DNA from: Alnus glutinosa
Lineage: Eukaryota > Streptophyta > Magnoliopsida > Fagales > Betulaceae
Direction of reading: 5' to 3'
DNA length: 64,000 nt
Assembly (NCBI RefSeq): GCF_958979055.1
Contig: NC_084897.1
Location: forward strand, 22,193,628-22,257,627
The position numbers and the translations under genes were made by a program. Under the pieces are notes generated by a model. That model worked only from the letters and a program-made list of their open reading frames with translations, did no database searches and was not told the DNA's origin. Below are positions 1 through 12,600 of this stretch, in pieces (the first letter of the stretch is position 1; each line of letters opens with the position of its first letter).

Positions 1-352
1 GAAACCCGGAAACCAAACGCTTCCAAACCTCGTTACAAAGGATCATAAGGATAACAAGCTTAACAACTCGGTCTCTGCGCCTTCAGAAGCGGCGAAAGGC
101 AAAGGAAACGCACACGTTTCGACCAAGAAAGCGGCCGGAAAGCCGGCAAATGGGGTCGGAAAGCGGCGGCACGTGCCACGGTCGCCGCATGAGTTGCATT
201 ACACGGCTAATAGAGCTCAAGCCGAGGAAATGAAAAAGAAGACTTTTTTGCCTTACAGGCAAGGGTTGCTTGGGTGCTTGGGGTTTAGTTCAAAGGGGTA
301 CGGGGCTATGAATGGGTTTGCTAGAGCCTTAAACCCAGTCTCCTCCAGGTAA
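1..352 (+). CDS. DUF1645-type protein, C-terminal part (5' end outside window)
   Basis: An open frame runs from the window edge (reading from base 2) to a TAA at 350-352 and encodes about 116 residues. The N-terminal visible part is basic and low in complexity (Lys, Ala, Gly, Asn). The C-terminus contains the blocks [16 protein letters not shown] and [14 protein letters not shown] recall this tail from the plant-specific DUF1645 family (Arabidopsis At3g62630/At1g23710 group), proteins of unknown biochemical role often listed as stress-responsive. That assignment is from memory and rests on the conserved tail only. No intron is visible in the part seen. The start codon, promoter and N-terminal half lie outside the window. 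The next gene (PDI) is 5.5 kb away and points towards this one. An alternative is an unrelated basic nuclear protein, but the conserved tail makes that less likely. Confidence 0.7.
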   Translation, partial: KPGNQTLPNLVTKDHKDNKLNNSVSAPSEAAKGKGNAHVSTKKAAGKPANGVGKRRHVPRSPHELHYTANRAQAEEMKKKTFLPYRQGLLGCLGFSSKGYGAMNGFARALNPVSSR

Positions 353-1684
353 ATATCTTTGTGGGGATTCAAGGAAAATTGTATAGATTTTTTTTTTTTT
401 TTTTTGAGCTTCTTCTATTTAGGACCTGTTGATTATCTATGTATTTATTATCGGGTCTTCTCTTTTCTGTTTAAAAAGAGAAGATGTCCCTGATTTAAAT
501 ATTGGGGTTGATGAATTATGGGGTGTTCTTTTATCCCCATTTGCAGCTTGACATGCTACTTTCTCTCGGACATAGAGATTGTTGTAAACCATGAGAGAAA
601 GATAAATGGTCAAAATCTTGTTTCTTATGGTTACCCAAGTAACAGCTTCATGAAGTTCAATCAAAGTTAATGTAATTATTGTGCCAATAATCTGCTGCTT
701 ATTTTTGGAGTGTTCTTATGAGAAACTAAATTGCATTATTGTGATGCCAATAATGTGATCCTCTCATGTGGTGGACATAGCCAAAATCCTGTTTGGTAAT
801 GAAGGCCTCCATAACTACATGCCCCCACAGTACCAACACGTTTGTATCTTCCTGGCTCAATGCATGAAATTCTAGTGGTACTTTTTGCAATTGGATGAGA
901 CTGAGGCCAATTTGCCTCTTGTGTTACTAGTTTTGGGGCCACCAGAAGCTACTTGTTCATGTTTATGCAATGATTTTGCTTTGGTTGAGATCTAACTTCA
1001 GATGGGGCATGGTGTCGCCTAGATTTGACATAAAAGAGTGTGAGATTATGAAACATTTGACTTGTTTTTGTTAAGTGTTGTTGTCAATCTAATCAAAATA
1101 ACAGAAGCTGGGAGACATCTCTTTTTGGCTTCTTCTTTCTGGGTCTTTTCCTTTGTTTCCCATATGAACATCAAACTATGTAAATATTACTTAACAAATG
1201 TGGTTAATTTTTTTTTTTTTTTTGGTTTATCACCACAAAAGTGAAAGTGTTTTGACTTTTTAGGCATTGTTAAAAGATTGAGAGAGGGCAATGACTACCG
1301 GATAAAGATAAGAGGCCCAACATCATTAATTTCAACAAGCGAAAAATAGTGGCAAAAGAAAATTATGGTCCCATTGCCATTATTGTTCATCTGTTCGTAT
1401 TCAAAATTTTTACGTTATTCCAAAGAATCAACAATAATGATAACATAAAGTTGGTTGTACTATAAAAAGATGCTGTTTGAAAATTCCACACTGTTCGATC
1501 AAAGTCTACCTGGTGTTGGAAATGTTGGTTGATAGGGGTCTGGTCCCGTCTCTAACAATCTCTCTTCAAGTTGAAATCAATGACCATTCACCAAGCCCTC
1601 CCCCTCTAAAACACAAAAAATTGCCACCTTTTCTCCTCTGATTTTCGCAACTGCCCTAGTGCCCTGCTACATTTTACTAATACA

Positions 1685-2003
1685 CTTCTTAGAACATCTT
1701 TAGCATGTCCCTTCTTATGGCTTATAATAACTATATATATAACATCTTCATTCATTTTACCGTATTGAAATTTTACTGTAACACCTTTTAGGTTTTTTTT
1801 TTTAAAAAAAAAAATTATTTTCTCCCCTATTTCACCACTCTCAGATTTCACGATAAAAAATACAGTAAAAAAAAATGATATTTAAAGAGAATAGAGAGAA
1901 AATTTGTTGGAATTTGTATTGAAAAACCAATAGATAAAATAGAAAAAAAAAAAGTATTTTGAGTAGCTTAAATAACCACTATTGCTAAAGATGCTTTAAG
2001 ATG
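1685..2003. mobile_element. MITE, Stowaway-like, A/T-rich
   Basis: The left end reads about AGAACATCTTTAGCATG. The reverse complement of the right end reads about AAAGCATCTTTAGCAATAG, giving imperfect terminal inverted repeats around an A/T-rich core that codes for nothing. The GCATCTTTAGCA type of end is common in plant Stowaway/Tourist-like MITEs (recalled, not searched). Exact ends and the target duplication could not be fixed. Confidence 0.55.
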
Positions 2004-2727
2004 GAGAACTTCTAAAATATTGTAGTAATTTTAATAGTGAAAAATAAAAATAAATTGAAAACACTGCGTGTGCTTGGTAAGGTGTTTTACGTGGCTTTTT
2101 TCTCTTTTTCTTTTTTTTAGTAATAAGATGTGATCAATGTGATATAAAGTAAAAAGAAATTTTAAATTTTTTGTAAGGAAAAATGAAAAAGTTAAATTTC
2201 GTAATAAGTTGTGTTTGAATAGTAATAAAAATTTATTGATGTGATACAAAAATAAAAATTTTAAAATGAACTTTTGAAGAAGAAAGTAAGAGATAATGTG
2301 AGGCCGTGAGGGAGGTTTGCCAAAATAGCGTCTTCGATTTTGGTCCTGTTCAGTAACCCTCATCCCTTATTTTTACTTCTTTCAAAAAAAACATAAACTT
2401 CAAAACATTTTGAACTTTTTGTACTTTTTATATCATATCAACAATTTTTTATTATTATTTAAATAAAAAAAATTCACTACAATACAAATTTTTTTTATTT
2501 TTCTATATAAATTTTTTCTACTTTATATCACATCAATTATTTTTTATTTTCACTTAAAAAAAATTCTCACATAAAAAAAAGGAGAGAGATTATAAACCCG
2601 GCTAAAGGAATGTTGCGTATGTACAACAATACAAGACACAAAATAAAAGTCACATCAGTAATTATGAACAGATGTGTGTCAAATCAAAGCCAACTTCATG
2701 AAATAAAGGCTCTTCTATTGATATAGG

Positions 2728-2863
2728 AAAATGTTAGATTTACAACACCAATACAACAACGGTACAACAATCCCTCACATGAAGATGGGTTTCACATACT
2801 GAGGCCCACTCTCAAGTGAAGGATTGTTGTGCAATTATTGTATTAGTGTTGTACAAAAATTAA

Positions 2864-2867
<4 letters not shown>
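2728..2867. mobile_element. Short MITE with ACAACA-rich inverted ends
   Basis: About 140 bp. The left arm (AAATGTTAGATTTACAACAC) is matched by the reverse complement of the right arm (AAATTTAATTTTTGTACAAC...), and both continue into ATACAA and ACAACAATCC blocks. The centre carries a non-palindromic GGCCCACTCTC segment. A shorter relative lies at 25736-25826. It has no coding capacity and probably moved with a transposase supplied elsewhere. Confidence 0.65.

Positions 2868-2869
<2 letters not shown>

Positions 2870-2913
<44 letters not shown>
2870..2913. repeat. (AT)n microsatellite
   Basis: About 44 bp of uninterrupted AT dinucleotide lie directly at the right edge of the preceding MITE. 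It should be length-polymorphic. Confidence 0.95.
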
Positions 2914-2916
<3 letters not shown>

Positions 2917-3792
2917 AAAATCTAATAAAGCAGGTTACCCATTACCCAACAAAATCATTTTCCTGAACTCCTTGTCCTCTAGGTATTATTATGACACTTG
3001 GATGGTTGTTGCTCTGGTTAACCTAAATCGAACCCTCAAATCAGACATTTTTTTTTGATGATTCATAAGGCTGGCTGTACAAGACAAGGAGTCACGGAAG
3101 TTTTTCAAAGACGAATTAAGACATTTTTTTCAAAAAGAAATTTATGAGCAAAGATATATGGGGTTTTCAATTCGACTGACTGAAAGGAAAGGAAAGGAAA
3201 GGAAGAGGGTGTACGTAATAATAATGTGGAAAGTGAAGAAAGGTGAAATAATGCAGTGGGAGTTTACCAAGGTTTAGGTAAGAGAGAGAGCATAAGAAGT
3301 TGTCATAGTTTCGACAGCAATCTACAGGTTTCAGTATTGAATGATAAAGGGAATCTAGCTAGTCGTATATAGGGAGAGAGTAGTAGTAGTAGTAAATTCT
3401 CTCCAGCCAGGCATGAGGCAACATCCCCCAAGAACAGTCCCTGTTGCAATCACATCCTCATTTCATCTCCCCCCTCTGTCTCTCTGTCTCTCTCTCTCTC
3501 GAGATGGGATGGTGTGAGTGTGAGAGTAACCCTGTTTTGTCTGTTTCCAGATCGATGTGATTAAAAGGCTCACATGAATCACCAAACGCTCCACAGTCCC
3601 ATACTGCCGCCGTGGGCCTAATGCCAGGGGCCCGGGGCACCACTTTCTGATTGGATTGTTTTAGGTCGTGCGCTATGCCGCGATCCATGTGATACTTTTC
3701 AGAGTCCTACCGTACGCATAATGCATGCTATCTTAGACGTTCTACAATTTTTCTGCTAAGTCTTCGTTTTCAAACTATATAAATATATATAG

Positions 3793-3980
3793 TGTAATGA
3801 TTAAATATCGTTTAAAGGTACAATTTTTTACTACTGTGCCTATAAGATAAGGTGGTCCTCCGTTATTTTTTGAGTTTTTTTATTTTTTAAAAATAAATTA
3901 AGGTAGAGGACCACCTTGCCACATAAGCAAGATGGTGAAAAGTTGTATGTTGTATTTTTGAGTGGTATTCAATCATTACT
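3793..3980. mobile_element. Fold-back MITE, copy 1 of an inverted pair
   Basis: About 188 bp. The arms contain CAAGGTGGT/ACCACCTTG blocks (one reads AAGGTGGTCCTCC, the other GAGGACCACCTTGCC) around an A/T core. The outer ends read GTAATGATT and AATCATTAC. This copy is more diverged than its partner. Its core is the reverse complement of the core of copy 2, so the two lie in opposite orientation. Confidence 0.7.
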
Positions 3981-3991
3981 CATATATATAT

Positions 3992-4174
3992 GAGTAATGA
4001 TTCACTACCACCTAAATATACAACTTTTCACCACCTTGTCTATGTGGCAAGGTGGTCCCCCACTTTAATTTATTTTTAAAAAATAAAAAAACTCAAAAAG
4101 TAGTGGGGAACCACCTTGCCACATAGGCAAGGTGGTGAAAAGTTGTATATTTAGGTGGCATTGAATCATTATTC
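3992..4174. mobile_element. Fold-back MITE, copy 2 of an inverted pair
   Basis: About 183 bp with near-perfect arms. The left arm runs GAGTAATGATTCACTACCAC then AACTTTTCACCACCTTG, and the right arm repeats these as reverse complement. It lies only 11 bp (an AT-rich linker) from copy 1. The element could fold into one long hairpin, and with copy 1 into a larger one. Confidence 0.75.
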
Positions 4175-5859
4175 TATATATATATATATCCTTCATTTTC
4201 ATTTTAGGGTTAAATGCTTTTCTATTTTTATTATTATTGATAGTAACCGTGGTTTGACTAGTTCGTTTCAAAATTTAATGGCCTCTGACGTCAAACTTAC
4301 TGGCAACAGTCACATGTTTTATATGCCACATTAGTTTTTTTTTTTTTGGCCTACCCCAATTTTTTTTCTTTATTGTTTTTGTTCTTAATTTTTTTTTTAA
4401 AAAAATAATACTAATATGGCATTTGGGACACGTGGCATTTACTGATAGGTTTTTTTTAGACATGACAGCCGTTAAGTGTTTAGACAGAAAATGAAAAAGA
4501 GTATCAACTACATTTATAAAATGTCCACACGTACCATTTGTAACACTTTAGCAAATTGAGTCAGCTATTTGATAACGAGGGAAAACACATGTATTAGAAA
4601 ATTATTTAACCTTCTTTCTAATCCGAATTGTGGCTCATTTTGTTAATACTTTTTATTTTTTTGTTTGAAAAAATATTGTCATATAACATAAAAGTTAAAA
4701 TAATTTTTAACGATTTGGTGAAGGAGAGTTCTATAACCCCGCAAAAGGGGGTAGGGTAGAACTCCACACTCTCACTAGTCACTAGTCACTACCCTCTGTT
4801 GGGATGGATACTAAAGGTAGGGCTAAGAGACTTACCTCCCCCACCTCTCATGAAGGGAAACCAACCTCTACTTTTATCATTTCAATGTTCATCACATGTG
4901 ACATTTAGAATTCAAATTCTAAAATATCCTTATTTTTCTTTCTAATTCTTTGCATATTACATGTAATAAAATATTAAAACGACAAAATCTTACTTATTTC
5001 ATTTAAAAACACTCTACACGAGAATTATACACATATTTTAGAAAATCCTTATCCTCCAGAGATACATGATACGGTCCTAAATTGATCATCTGCAACGACT
5101 GTATAAAATAATTTTTTGGCAGTGAAATGTGTTATTAGGCTAAGAGAATGGTCGGTATTGAAGCTTGCACATTTTCTATGTACTGTATCTACCACATCTC
5201 CAGTTACCTTTCACATCAATTTTTGGCAGTGGTCCTGCATATCTACGTGCCATGCGTGCAAGAGAAAGACAGCACTAGTCATCACGATGTATTGAAAAAC
5301 AAAAAAATAGTAATAATAATAATAAATAACGGGACAATCATTACGGAAACAGTATTGGAGTTGTACCTTAAGATCCTCTAGGAGGTCTAGTGTAACAAAC
5401 ACTGTCAATGCTTTTAGTGGTCCCAACTATTGTACACAAAGGCACATGAAAGGGTGCACTCTTCGCAGTAGTTTGGCTTGGAGCACACATGAATAAAGTG
5501 AATAAGAAATATTCTATAACAGTCCTCAATCTATGTATGCCTTGTTAGGCCAACAGGAACTTACGATGATCACTAGTACTGCCTTTTTTTTTTTTTTTTT
5601 CTTTTTTTTTTTTCTCTCTTTCCAAATCAAAAAATTAACCCAAAATAGGAAATACTGAAAACTACTTTCACTTTTATATCTTGTTAACAAAAAAAAACAC
5701 AATTTAAAAAGCATTAACAAACCGAGCATACTTTTTTTTTTCTTTTCTTTTCTTTTTTTAATTTTATCCTCTACAATTATAACAGTGTAAAAAGTGAAGA
5801 AAACCAACCCAGGAACTGCGTTGCTGATATCTCCTAGCCAAATGAATGACTCCTGAGGA

Positions 5860-8800
5860 TCAAGCAAAGGTAGATAGGATATTCTTCTTGAGAGTGAGCT
5901 CATCTGACTTTGCTGGGCTGATAGGCTGCACCAACAATACACAAGATACAAGAGAATGTGTTTAAGTTTGTATGCAGATTGTTCGAGGTGCCAACAACGA
6001 ATGGCTTCCAGGATAGTCCTCGTAACAATCAATAACAGCAAAATAACATTTCACATCTGTTATATCCAGGTATTTACTATTGACAATTTGACAAATATCT
6101 GGCTTCCACAACATCTTATCACCATTACAGTAGTAATTTCCTAGACAGATGACCACCAGACTTTCAGGCCTGATGGAAATTTAAGCTTTCTTGAGTTGTT
6201 GCATTGAGATTGTCTTATCAAAAAAAAAGAAAAAAAAAAAGATTATTTTGTAACTTTTCCTATCCTATATGAAAGGCATACAACAGCTTAGCATGGATAC
6301 AGTACTACCAAGCACTTCTTGGCAAGCTTCAAATCAATTTTTTTTTTTTTTTTATATTGGAATGGGTGATTCCATGTTTATAGTTGAAAAGAAAAGGTCC
6401 AAAGAAATGCTTAACAGCTAGGTGTTGTAGCCCTCCAGGATGCATGTGATCTGGCTAGTTTTGTAGTGTTCTACATGATTGGTGAAAGAGAGAACGAAAA
6501 GAGAAGATATGAAAATGTGATATCTAAGGACAATGACGACACAGAAAATAAGTGTATCATGCAGTTATTAAGAAGTATTTGTTGGTTTACACAAAGCAAC
6601 CAGAGGGCCAAACTACCCGTAGGAATATGCTAAGGTCTCTCTCTCCCTACCATCATCTTTTTTTCTTTCTTTTCTCTGGAGTGCCAAGTACTATTGAAGA
6701 ACCACAAGTTTTTCTGAGCTATTACTGTGTAGTCCTAAATATCTGTCTTAACTCTTAAGCTTGTGTTGCTTGGGCAGACAAAATCTGATATCAGATGGAA
6801 ATGAACCACAAAAAAAAACTTTTGGCCCTTAAAGAAACAGTGAAACGAAGAACAAGTTTTGCAATGTTGCTGCCAAAAAGTTGAGAGTAATTCATACTAG
6901 TGTGATATGAAGCAATTATAACATGTAATTTATATAATTAAGAAGCAGTATGGAACAATAGACAAGATTAACACTCATTATCCCAGTATCATCTCTGCAA
7001 CTTTCAACGATATGATATATGTTTCAAGTATATCTTATCCGCATGAATTTATTGCCAAAATGATGAAAATATTACCTTCTCAAGAATGCGCTCAAGCCGC
7101 TGGATTTCATTCTGGGCATAATCCGCACCTTTCTCCATACAGTTCTTTGCAGCTTTCAAGTACATCTTGCCATATCTAAAAAGATAATCAAGAGCTAAGA
7201 ATTACAAGACAGAAAGTCAACTTTATGAATTTGGATCTCACAAACTTTAGACTTTTACTAAAACAATGTCCTGTGGTTTCATTAAGAAAGTCATACATAG
7301 CAACAGCCTGTCACCATTAATCATTTCAATTCTAAAAGATGGTTTGAGTAAATTTTATGCAAAAACTCTTTGACAGAAATACAAAGTCATTGTTATAACC
7401 TGGTTGTTGAACCCTTGAGTTTCTCAACTTCATCTTCTATCTGGGTAAATACTGGCTTCTTCTCTTCACTTCCAGCACTCACAAACTCTTTCACCAGGTT
7501 ACCCAAACTTGCAAGTATACCAGCCTACATCAAGAAATATAAAATTGATCAAGAAAATAATATACGTTATATTGTGATCCTCTTACAAATATAGATATCT
7601 CACTAACTTTGGATGTAAGTTGTCCTTTCCCATCACGACTAGTGCCACTTTTCTCATTAATGAAATTTACGAAGTCATCTAAATCTCGGCCAGCATCATA
7701 ATCTTCACCAGCCTTGTTGCTCTTTGGGAAAAACTTTAATGTGGGATATCCAGTGACACCATACCTGCAAAAGCAGCATAATTGCATCAGGCATATTCAA
7801 TTTCTTTACAGAATTTTTTTTATTTGGTTTTATTGGATTTCACTTATGAGTCCTATTTAAGTCCATGATTATTAAGCACAGAAATCTGAAAGTTGATAGC
7901 ACACACTACAAGTAAAAAAAAATAAAAAATCATATTGTACTCCTGGACTCACTTTTCAGCCAAATCCTTGTACTTGTCAGAATCAAGATTAGCAATTACT
8001 ACATCTTCCTCCCGTTTAAATGCTGTAGCGACCTTTTCATAAGTCTAGAGAACAGACAGCAGACATAGATCAAGATAACCATTGTTTAGGCACAAGATAA
8101 AGATCTGCACCAATAATACTATCAAGTAGCAATAATATACTTACCGGAGCAAGGGATTTGCAATGGCCACACCTGCCACACACACGCAGGCCAAAAAGGA
8201 AAAGACAATTTAGAGATGCAACATTTCAAGTAAACTAAAAAAATAAAGAAAGCCTTTTCCCCTCATATGGACTGAGAATAGCTTAATGATTTGACAACAT
8301 TAATATAGCACAGCAAAGGAAGAGAATATTACAGAAGAATTGAACACATAAACTTACCAGGGTGCATAAAACTCAACCAGAACATCTTTTGTTTCATCTA
8401 GGACAATCTCATTAAAACTGTCTGCCGTTAGTACCACTACATTTGATGGGGTTGCGGCTATTTTGACATTGGTCCCTGGAACAAAGCAACACTTCGGTGT
8501 CAATGTATAAGTTGACTAAAGATACATAACGTGTTCACTAGAGCAGCTAAATTCAGCTCTGAAGTAGTGAAGGTACTTGTTAATTAAGCCATGACTCAAT
8601 TGTTAACAAAATACGTATGTGATGAGATTACGTTTTTACAACACAAGCTTCATTTGATCTCCATTAGTCAGAGGAAAATGATAGATCTTCAAACCTCACA
8701 AGAGCCACCCGTTCCAAAGTGTCTCAAAATTACAAGTTTACACCAACCCATGTCTAGTCAGCAATTAAAAGAGTAAAATTGGAAAGAAATTCTAAACTTG

Positions 8801-10967
8801 ATGAGGTTAGCCAAAAGGCAAAGTTACTGCACCGGCAATATTATGGTCAATCCACTCAAGCAGAATTAATATAAAACATGTGAATATTCCATTGAAAGTT
8901 AAAAGGACAATAAGTCAACATAGTCCACTGAAAGTATTCATACTCTCACTGATACATAAACAACAAGAAAGAAGTGGAGCAACCAAAATACAAAGACAAC
9001 AACCCAAAAAAAAAAGGACGGAGAAAAAAACAGATGGAGCAACCAAAACATCATGCAAGAAATACCAAAAAAAAACTTCTTCGTTCACTAAATTCAATTA
9101 AACTAAAAATATATTAATACCTCCTTCTGTGTTTACGAACTCAACAAGGGCTTCGGCAGTACGAGCGCCTTCATACCTAAGACATAGAATTTGATGAAAT
9201 GTTTCTAAGTTACTATTCTTAATAGCTAAAAGAATGGTCGAAAAATGTTCTACAATGTTTAGACCTTAAAGCGTGCACGTGGATTTGGGAAACGTTCTTA
9301 TTAGAGAGAAATGGATAGAAGTTTGGGTAATGGACGGCACTCACTTCTTGGGTTCTAGGGACCCTTTAGGAAACCATTGAATTGTGGGGTATCCAGAAAC
9401 TCCATATTTAGAGCATAGGTCCTTGTGCGAATCACAGTCCACCTACACCAGAAACCATCAGATGAAGGGAAATAACTTGTCATTTGATTGCCATTGGCCA
9501 TAAAAGTAGAAACGTATTGAAATAAAAAGCCCATTGTCTGATTTGAGATAAGTAGAGACAGTTTTTAAGACCAATGTGAGACCCAAAAGAGCAATAACTC
9601 ATGATAATGTGATTAAATGGTCCCATTAGTTTGGCAGCCAGAATAATTACTCAAGAATCATACATTGAGCAACACGGAACTATTAGAAATAAAAAGAAAC
9701 AAAAATAATAATTAAAAAAGTAAGAACTCAAGGAGCTGACCTTCCCAATCATAGTAGATTTTGCTTTCTTAAAACTTGTGCCAAGCTTCTCATACTCTGG
9801 AGCAAGCTTTTTACAGTGCCCACACCTGCCATGGGAAAAAAAATAGTTAATATTTTACAACTGACATCCCCCTAAAGTTTTCACAAAAACGGCATTGCAA
9901 TGATAGAATAAAATCAGGTGTTGCGAACGCAGCGGAACCTAGGTGATAACTCATCAAAAATAGAAAAACAGATATACAGTAGGTAAAGCGCCTAATTGCA
10001 TTAATGAACCACCAAACATTCATATAATCCAGCAAGAACTGTAGCAAACAGATACCGAAAAACAAAGGTCCTCCGACTACCAAAGTACCATCGTTTGCCG
10101 TTCTGATCAATACATGCAACACAAAATAGGTGACAAATGCCTTGATCCAATCAATGTATCACCTGATTATCAATTATGTTGAATTCACAATAACTTTACT
10201 TTATAACAAACACAATACGAAGATACCAACGGTACAGATTCCTCATTGCTCAAAATAAGTCAATGTCCAATTTGACCATTACAAAATAAGAAAATGGACA
10301 AGCAAGTGATAGGCTAGCTTCAGTCCAAATTAAACCTATTAAAGACTTGGATCAAAGACCAGAAAAATGCACATTAATTTGTAAAATCATTCTAGCAACC
10401 TCTTATATTTTAGGATTTAGCAAAATCAATATAATTCTCTACGCCAATCAGATAAATTCTCAGATTTAAATAGACCAATAACGATTCAGATATAGCGCTA
10501 TCGAGCACCAAAACCACAGATCTCCTATCACGCACAGACAATATCATCAAATTCAGACAAATCAACAGTCTTAATTGGAGCTCATAAAAAACTGAGCTGA
10601 TCAGTAACACGCCGATTGCTGAAATGAACGTAAAAATATCAATTACATAAAGCAATACGTAACTAACGCTTATGTAGCTCTTGTTTGCTTCCCGGGAAAA
10701 CTAAAGCTAAAAAAGAAAGGAAACCATAACTCCTACTTAATATTACATTTCCTCAGCCGAGTAACAAGGAATTCAGAGGGGAAAGTACTGATTGAATGAT
10801 TATTTGTACCAGGGAGCGTAGAACTCGACGAGAGCGCCACGATCTTGGCCGACCTCCTTATCGAAGTTGTCGTCGGTGAGCACAACAACGTCTTCGGCGA
10901 TAACCGACGAGGCAAAAAGTACCAAAGCTAGGGCGACCGAGGGGAACCAAGTCCTTGACCTCGACAT
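5860..10967 (-). CDS. PDIL2-1: Protein disulfide isomerase-like, PDIL2-1/UNE5 type
   Basis: ER-lumen thiol oxidoreductase that forms and rearranges disulfides in secretory proteins. Eleven coding exons: 10810-10967, 9741-9825, 9345-9442, 9121-9176, 8358-8475, 8145-8172, 7953-8044, 7608-7764, 7400-7524, 7076-7175 and 5860-5925. All have GT-AG borders and together give 360 aa, matching the roughly 361 aa of the Arabidopsis protein as I recall it. Residues 1-24 are a signal peptide. Two thioredoxin domains carry WCGHCK active sites at about 53-58 and 172-177. In both, the Trp codon is split by an intron at the same place, which fits an ancient internal duplication. The C-terminal third is the helical ERp29c-like domain. 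The protein ends in STFA with no K/HDEL, as in this subgroup. The start is the first ATG before the signal peptide. Tandem thioredoxin plus ERp29c domains make the family call secure; exact orthology is inferred. Confidence 0.95.
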
Positions 10968-11149
10968 TTCTGTGCTTTTTCTGCTTCGCTGTTTTGCTTT
11001 CTTTGCTTGGTTTTGAAAGTGGTGGAAGAGTCGAAGACACTACAGAAAACTCGGAAGAAGGAATTGTAGCATTCCTCTATGTGTATATGTACGCCGACAT
11101 GCCGTTTGCCTCCTGACTTTTTGTTTAAATGGTGAAATCCACAACTTAA

Positions 11150-11420
11150 AATAACCCTGCATTTAATTTTTGTCCACCTTTAATATTAAATAAAATGCTA
11201 TAATAGTCTAAATTATTGTGGATCATTTATATTTTATTTTATTAATTTCTCTTTCTAAACTTTACTTCTCTGTTTAATTATTTGTTCTTTAAGGGTAAAT
11301 AAAATAAAATAAAATAATTAAAAATACTCATTTTCCAAAATAAATAAATAAAATTATTCTTCAAAATTCGAATAAAATTTTAAAGGATCCAATGTGATGT
11401 TTTTATTATTTTTTTGATTA
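11150..11420. repeat. Diverged dispersed repeat, copy A
   Basis: It shares an ordered series of blocks with 12325-12600: TAATTTTTG, ATTAAA-AAATGCTA, TTTATTTTATTAATTT, CTCTTTTTAATTATT-like, CTTCAAA, TTTAAAGGATC-AATGTGA, then TTATTATTTTTTGA-TAAAATTCAT. Both copies have the same orientation. Family unknown. Confidence 0.5.
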
Positions 11421-12324
11421 AAATTCATTGTGCAATTCATTTATAGAATCCATAATTAGATTGGTGTTTATGCACTCTGTTAAAACAGTTTTCGGTTTGG
11501 CGATACAGGTTCTAAAAATTGGTGATAATCTCCTTCTACAAAATTAGAGAAGCAATAAGAGTGCTTGCTGGGGATGCCAGCTACTTCCGTTCTGATACTT
11601 AAATCAGTTTTCTTTTGATATAATGAGGGTATAGTCTTAATAACAATAATTTTAGCTCTATAATACCTAGAGATTGATCTGTATTTATATTGAAGGGTTG
11701 AGACGATTAATCCCTTAAAATGAGGGAGAACGTCTTTCTGATCATAGTCTGTGGATTATTGCACGTTGCGAAACGTGTGCCTTTTAATAATCCGGAACGT
11801 GGGCCTCTATGTTTGGATTGGGAGCAGCTTTATGGAACATGACCTAAGCATTCGAGATACGCCCGAGTATCGAGGGTTCTCACGGCTTCAGGCATATAAC
11901 TGGAAATGGGCTAGGCCTTACTTGAATTAGGCTCGATTGACGGGCCTTCTTCTTGTAAGACAATGAGTCTCAGCCGATGAGCATTTTCTTCATTATTTAT
12001 AAGTTCTGGGTGGGCTCTAATTGGATTTCCAGGCCCATCCGCTATTTATTAGGGACATTTCAGATTCTTAGCATTGTGGAATCGAGTTTATCTGGATTGG
12101 GTACATTAAATGTTGTGGGTTTATTTTGGCCGAATAAACTGTTTGAGCTCAAGATTCTGTGACGGGCCTGTTTGGGCCTTCAAGATGATGATTTTTTCCA
12201 AAACACCCCTCTAACGGGGGTCCATTTTATGAAATGTTCGCTCGCATGTATATATGTTTGATAGATATTTTTATATGTATATAAGTTTGATTGAAACTTA
12301 GTGTGATAGTTGGTGACAATTAAT

Positions 12325-12600
12325 GTACATCTAATTTTTGCACATCCTTCATATTAAAGAAAATGCTACATATAGACTTTTATCTTTATTTTATTAATTT
12401 ATCTTTCCAATCTCTACATCTCTTTTTAATTATTTTTCTTTAAGCATAAAATAAATAATAAGAAAAGAATAAAGACAGAATAAAAAATGAGTTATTCTCC
12501 AAGATAAAGAAATAGAAAAAGTGGGGTTGCTCTTCAAATTTTTAAGAAAAATCTAAAGGATCTAATGTGAATGCCCTTATTATTTTTTGAATAAAATTCA
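12325..12600. repeat. Diverged dispersed repeat, copy B
   Basis: Direct-orientation partner of the block at 11150-11420, recognised by the same order of short matches. The copies differ at many positions and by small indels, so the duplication is old. No coding capacity. Confidence 0.5.

Larger units (their letters stand above)
353..5859. other. Repeat-rich intergenic spacer between DUF1645 and PDI genes
   Basis: No convincing gene was found in this stretch. It is very A/T rich with many homopolymer runs. It contains a Stowaway-like MITE (1685-2003), a loose A/T-rich inverted repeat at about 2100-2580, a MITE (2728-2867) followed by an (AT)n tract, a pentanucleotide GAAAG run near 3183-3207, a GC-richer island at about 3400-3720 and a head-to-head MITE pair (3793-4174). 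The last few hundred bases before 5860 should be the 3' UTR of the PDI gene on the minus strand. Short open frames here are low-complexity and look accidental. Confidence 0.6.

Noticed and set aside
5526-6041. 171-codon minus-strand open frame over the PDI 3' end
   Set aside because: It crosses the last PDI exon in another frame and continues through the 3' UTR with long Lys and Phe runs from A/T homopolymers. It is a shadow of the real gene.
11560-12230. Possible fragment of an LTR-type element between two direct repeats
   Set aside because: The repeats at 11150-11420 and 12325-12600 are direct but poorly conserved. I saw no convincing terminal motif, primer-binding site or coding remnant, so I list only the repeats.
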